Assembly (NCBI GenBank): GCA_021234155.1
Contig: JAJEKV010000021.1
Span: 11,277,523-11,341,522, forward strand
Direction of reading: 5' to 3'
From: Isoetes taiwanensis
Lineage: Eukaryota > Streptophyta > Lycopodiopsida > Isoetales > Isoetaceae
Length of the DNA stretch: 64,000 bases
Within the stretch, counting starts at the first letter, position 1. Every line of letters begins with the position of its first letter. The position numbers and the translations under genes were made by a program. The notes beneath the pieces were generated by a model. The model was given only the letters and a program-made list of their open reading frames with translations, did no database searches and was not told the origin of the DNA. Shown piece after piece: positions 59,900 through 64,000 of the stretch.

Positions 59900-61753
59900 T
59901 TGTGGTGTTATTGGGATTGTCGCTCTTCTGACATCTTTATCTTTTCTAAGTTGGTGGAAGAACTACACCTACCTTGTGTAAAGACTAATAAGTACAAGGT
60001 AGATGGACCTTTTGTGAACGATTCTCAGGTGGAGGATCGTAAAGCTGTTGGGGTGCCCTTGTGTATTCAAGGCTACCAGGAAAAGCTTGATTTTGACCTC
60101 TTGGATGTTGGCCGGTATGCTGTGGTGCTGGGGATAACATGGTTGCAGCGGGTTAAGCCTACTGCAATAGATTGGAACACTCACCAGGTGACACTGAAGC
60201 ACGATGGATGGGAGATCTATCTGCAAGGGAGTCCTTTGACGGGAGCTTCCAAGATCGTGTCGTCGCTTCAGGTCAAGAAACTAGTACTTAAATCTTCCAA
60301 TCAATGGTTTCTTCTATTTATTAAGGAATGTTATCTTGCTTTTGAGTGCTGTCATATGAGTGCTGATAGTGAGGTCATAGAGGATTCAAAAGGTCAGAGA
60401 GAATTGCAGGATCTGTTATATGAATTTCAGGACGTGTTCCCTGAGGAACTGCCTGAAGGTCTTCCACCTAGCAGAGAGATTGAACTTGAGATTGATTTAG
60501 AGCCTGGATCCAAATCTGTGTTTCGTAGCCCGTATAGATTGTCCATATTGGAACAAGAGGAGGTAAAGAAGCATGTTCATGAGCTGTTAGCCAAAGGGTT
60601 TGTGAGACCTAGCAAATCCTCTTATGGTGCTCCTGTCATTCTAGTCAAGAAAAAGGACGAATCAATGCGGATGTGCATTGATTATCGTGTCTTGAATAAG
60701 ATCACGATCAAGAATAGGTATCCTTTGCCTAGGATTGACAAGATCATGGATAGGTTAACAGGAGCTAAGTATTTTTCTAAGTTGGATTTGCGCAGTGGTT
60801 ATCACCAGATAAGGGTGAAGGAGTCGGATGTACATAAGACTACCTTCAGGACCACCTTTGGTCATTTTGAATTTTTGGTGATGCCTTTTGGACTAACGAA
60901 TGCTCCTGCTACTTTTTCCAGAATGATGAATAAGATTTTTGCAGGATGTCTTGATACTTTTGTGGAAGTATTTTAAGATGATATCCTGGTGTATCGCAAA
61001 ACCTTAGAGGAGCATTTGAATCATTTATATTTTGTGCTAACTCTGCACAAAATACAAAAAATTTGCTTTCAAAAATTCACACTTTGTATCTTTGCAGCTG
61101 CTTTAACTATGTTGTTGAAAACTAATGTCCAGTGGCAATGGACGGTAAAGCAGCAGCAGGCAATGGATATGCTGAAGAGGTTGCTGACCTCAACGCCTAT
61201 TCTATTGATTCTAGACATGAGTAAATCTTATGAGATTTACACGGATGCATGTGGTTATGCCATCGGTGTTGTTCTCATGCAGGATGGTAGGGTGGTGGCG
61301 TATGAAAGTCGCCAACTCAATGCTGCAGAGAAGAACTATTCCACCTATGAGCAGGAGTTACTGGCCATGGTTCATGCACTCAAAGTCTGGAAACATTATC
61401 TCCGTAATAAATGCAAGTTTGTGGTCTACACCGATCATAAACCGTTGAAGTTCCTGCAAAGCCAGGCCGAGGTAAGTCCAAGGCAAGCAAGATGGTTGGA
61501 CTTCCTTTCTCAATTTCATTTTCATGTTGAACATCTTCCCGGGAAAAAGAATCATGTTGCTGATGCTCTTTCTAGGGTTCGGGAAGTAAATGTGATGGTT
61601 CAATGTGAAATTGCTTTGGTGTCACAGATTAAGCAAGCATATGACTTGGATACCTATATTTTGAGTATGCAACATCTATCCAAGTTACAGATGCTTGGGA
61701 TGTCCAGGATGGACTCTAGTATCATAAGGGACGTATTTATGTTCCTGCTGTAG
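59900..61753 (+). pseudogene. Gypsy-2 protease, RT and RNase H, with stop in the active site and internal deletion
   Basis: A degenerate protease ([22 protein letters not shown]) is followed by a well-kept RT ([62 protein letters not shown]). The catalytic YLDD box reads V-F-stop-D-D; TAA at 60974-60976 is one base from TTA. After HLNHLYFVL (61030) the RT thumb is deleted. The RNase H is clearly recognisable (YTDACGYAIGVVLMQDGR, YEQELLAMV, YTDHKPLKF, HVADALSR) with its acidic residues present. Confidence 0.9.
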
Positions 61754-61758
61754 ACACT

Positions 61759-62237
61759 TTGAGAAAGCAATTATTGAGCGAATTCCATGATGCACCTTAT
61801 GCTGGGCATGGGGGTGAGTGGAAAACATATGAATCGCTCAAGAGAATGTTTTATTGGCCTAGTTTGAAAGAAGATGTACAGGAATATGTGAAAGTTTGTG
61901 AGACTTGTCAGCAGGTTAAAGCGGGTCGAGGCAAGACTCCAGGGCTATTGCAACCTCTGCCTGTACCAGAGGAGAGATGGAGTGAAATCTCTATGGATTT
62001 CATTGTGAAGTTGCCTCGTACTGTGCATCACTATACCCAGATACTTGTCATTGTGGATAGATTGACGAAGTATGCACGTTTTATACCTCTGACAAAGAAT
62101 GCTGATGGCTTGGCGGTGGCCAAGGCTTATATGCAGCATGTATTTCCTATTTTTGGATTACCCAAAGCTATCGTAAGCGATCGATATGTGAAATTCACTA
62201 GGAATTTCTGGCGTGAATTGTTCTCTGCATTAAAATG
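61759..62237 (+). pseudogene. Gypsy-2 integrase, N-terminal and catalytic part, interrupted
   Basis: Zinc-binding region (CETCQQVKAGRGKT) and catalytic core with MDFIVKLPRT and VSDRYVKFTRNFW, carrying two Asp of the triad. The frame is cut at FSALK by LINE-5. The part with the catalytic Glu resumes after 63400. Confidence 0.9.
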
Positions 62238-63396
<1,159 letters not shown>

Positions 63397-64000
63397 AATG
63401 CACTCTTCAGTCCTCTAGTGGAGATCATCTGGAAACGGATGCGCAAACTGAAAGAGTAAATTAGATTCTGCCTGAGATCTTATGTGGCCACTCAACAGTC
63501 CAAATGGGCTTACAATAACGGGTTCCAACAGAGCATCAAAACTAGCCACATTACAATAACGGGTTCCAACATAGCATCAAAACTAGCCCGTTTGTGGCTA
63601 TGTTTGGGAGAAATCCCAGAGGACCTGTATCACTTGGTTTTAATGGGCTGAAAACTGATGCTGCTATAAGTATGCTTGAAGGCATGGATGTGACACTTGG
63701 GTTGCGTCAATTGCATATAAGACAGGCCATCGGGCAAGAGCACATGCCAATTTGTCGAGAGCCCCGATCGAACCACATGAGGGTCAAATGGTTTACCTTC
63801 GTGTGGTCTTCCCTGCAAATCTGAAGAGAAAAGCAATATTGCCATTGATTGTAGGAAAGAAACCAAAGCTCTCCCCAAGATACAGTGGTCCTTATAAAAG
63901 ATTGAAGAAATACAGTGATGTTGCCTTCAAGTTGCAACTTCCACCAAATGTGGACATTCATCCTGTTTTCCATATGTGCCAGTTGCGACCAGCTCTAGGA

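Overview
This is plant nuclear DNA, almost entirely mobile elements. Supporting signs are plant-type GT-AG introns, a chromodomain Ty3/gypsy retrotransposon, plant L1-type LINEs, a Mutator-like element with a 9-bp target duplication, and a plant-like 18S rRNA fragment whose variable bases look to me more like a non-flowering land plant than an angiosperm. Only one or two small genes look like ordinary host genes.

Layout. (1) 0.4-8.8 kb: a decayed DNA transposon with two divergent genes. The right gene is a DDE/RNase H-fold transposase of the DUF7869 kind. The left gene has a ParB/sulfiredoxin-like motif and opens with MARTKQTAR, the exact N-terminus of histone H3. Three arrays of a 22-bp hairpin motif lie in or next to introns of these genes. 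(2) 8.85-37.6 kb: a nest. A minus-strand LTR was hit by a chromovirus, here called Gypsy-1 (9517-36892, near-identical 5-bp target duplications). Gypsy-1 was then hit by a full-length LINE in its 5' LTR (exact 18-bp target duplication, empty site still visible in the 3' LTR) and by a 5'-truncated LINE near its 3' end. It also suffered a 6.6-kb internal inversion and acquired an 18S rRNA fragment in its 5' LTR. (3) 37.6-47.4 kb: microsatellites, degenerate repeats, a two-exon membrane-protein gene, a LINE 3' fragment and a small 125-residue gene. (4) 47.46-50.9 kb: a Mutator-like element and a foldback element side by side, sharing the same 9-bp target. (5) 53.7-56.6 kb: another decayed LINE. 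(6) 57-64 kb: a second gypsy element (Gypsy-2), interrupted by a LINE of another clade that ends in an inverted AAT/ATT microsatellite.

Main discovery. Undoing the inversion puts an extra gene on the sense strand between the primer-binding site and gag of Gypsy-1. Its product has a roughly 285-residue novel N-terminal part followed by a histone H3 domain, about 83% identical by eye to plant H3 over the globular part. The H3-like tail is shortened: the K9 position is Pro and no K27 equivalent is visible. Directly downstream is a second extra gene with its own TATA box, poly(A) signal, acidic tract and a possible, weak, H2A/H2B-like histone fold. The same element encodes a chromodomain integrase. 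With the H3-tail mimic in the neighbouring DNA transposon, two unrelated mobile elements in this window carry pieces of histone H3. I know of no described system of this kind, but I could not search.
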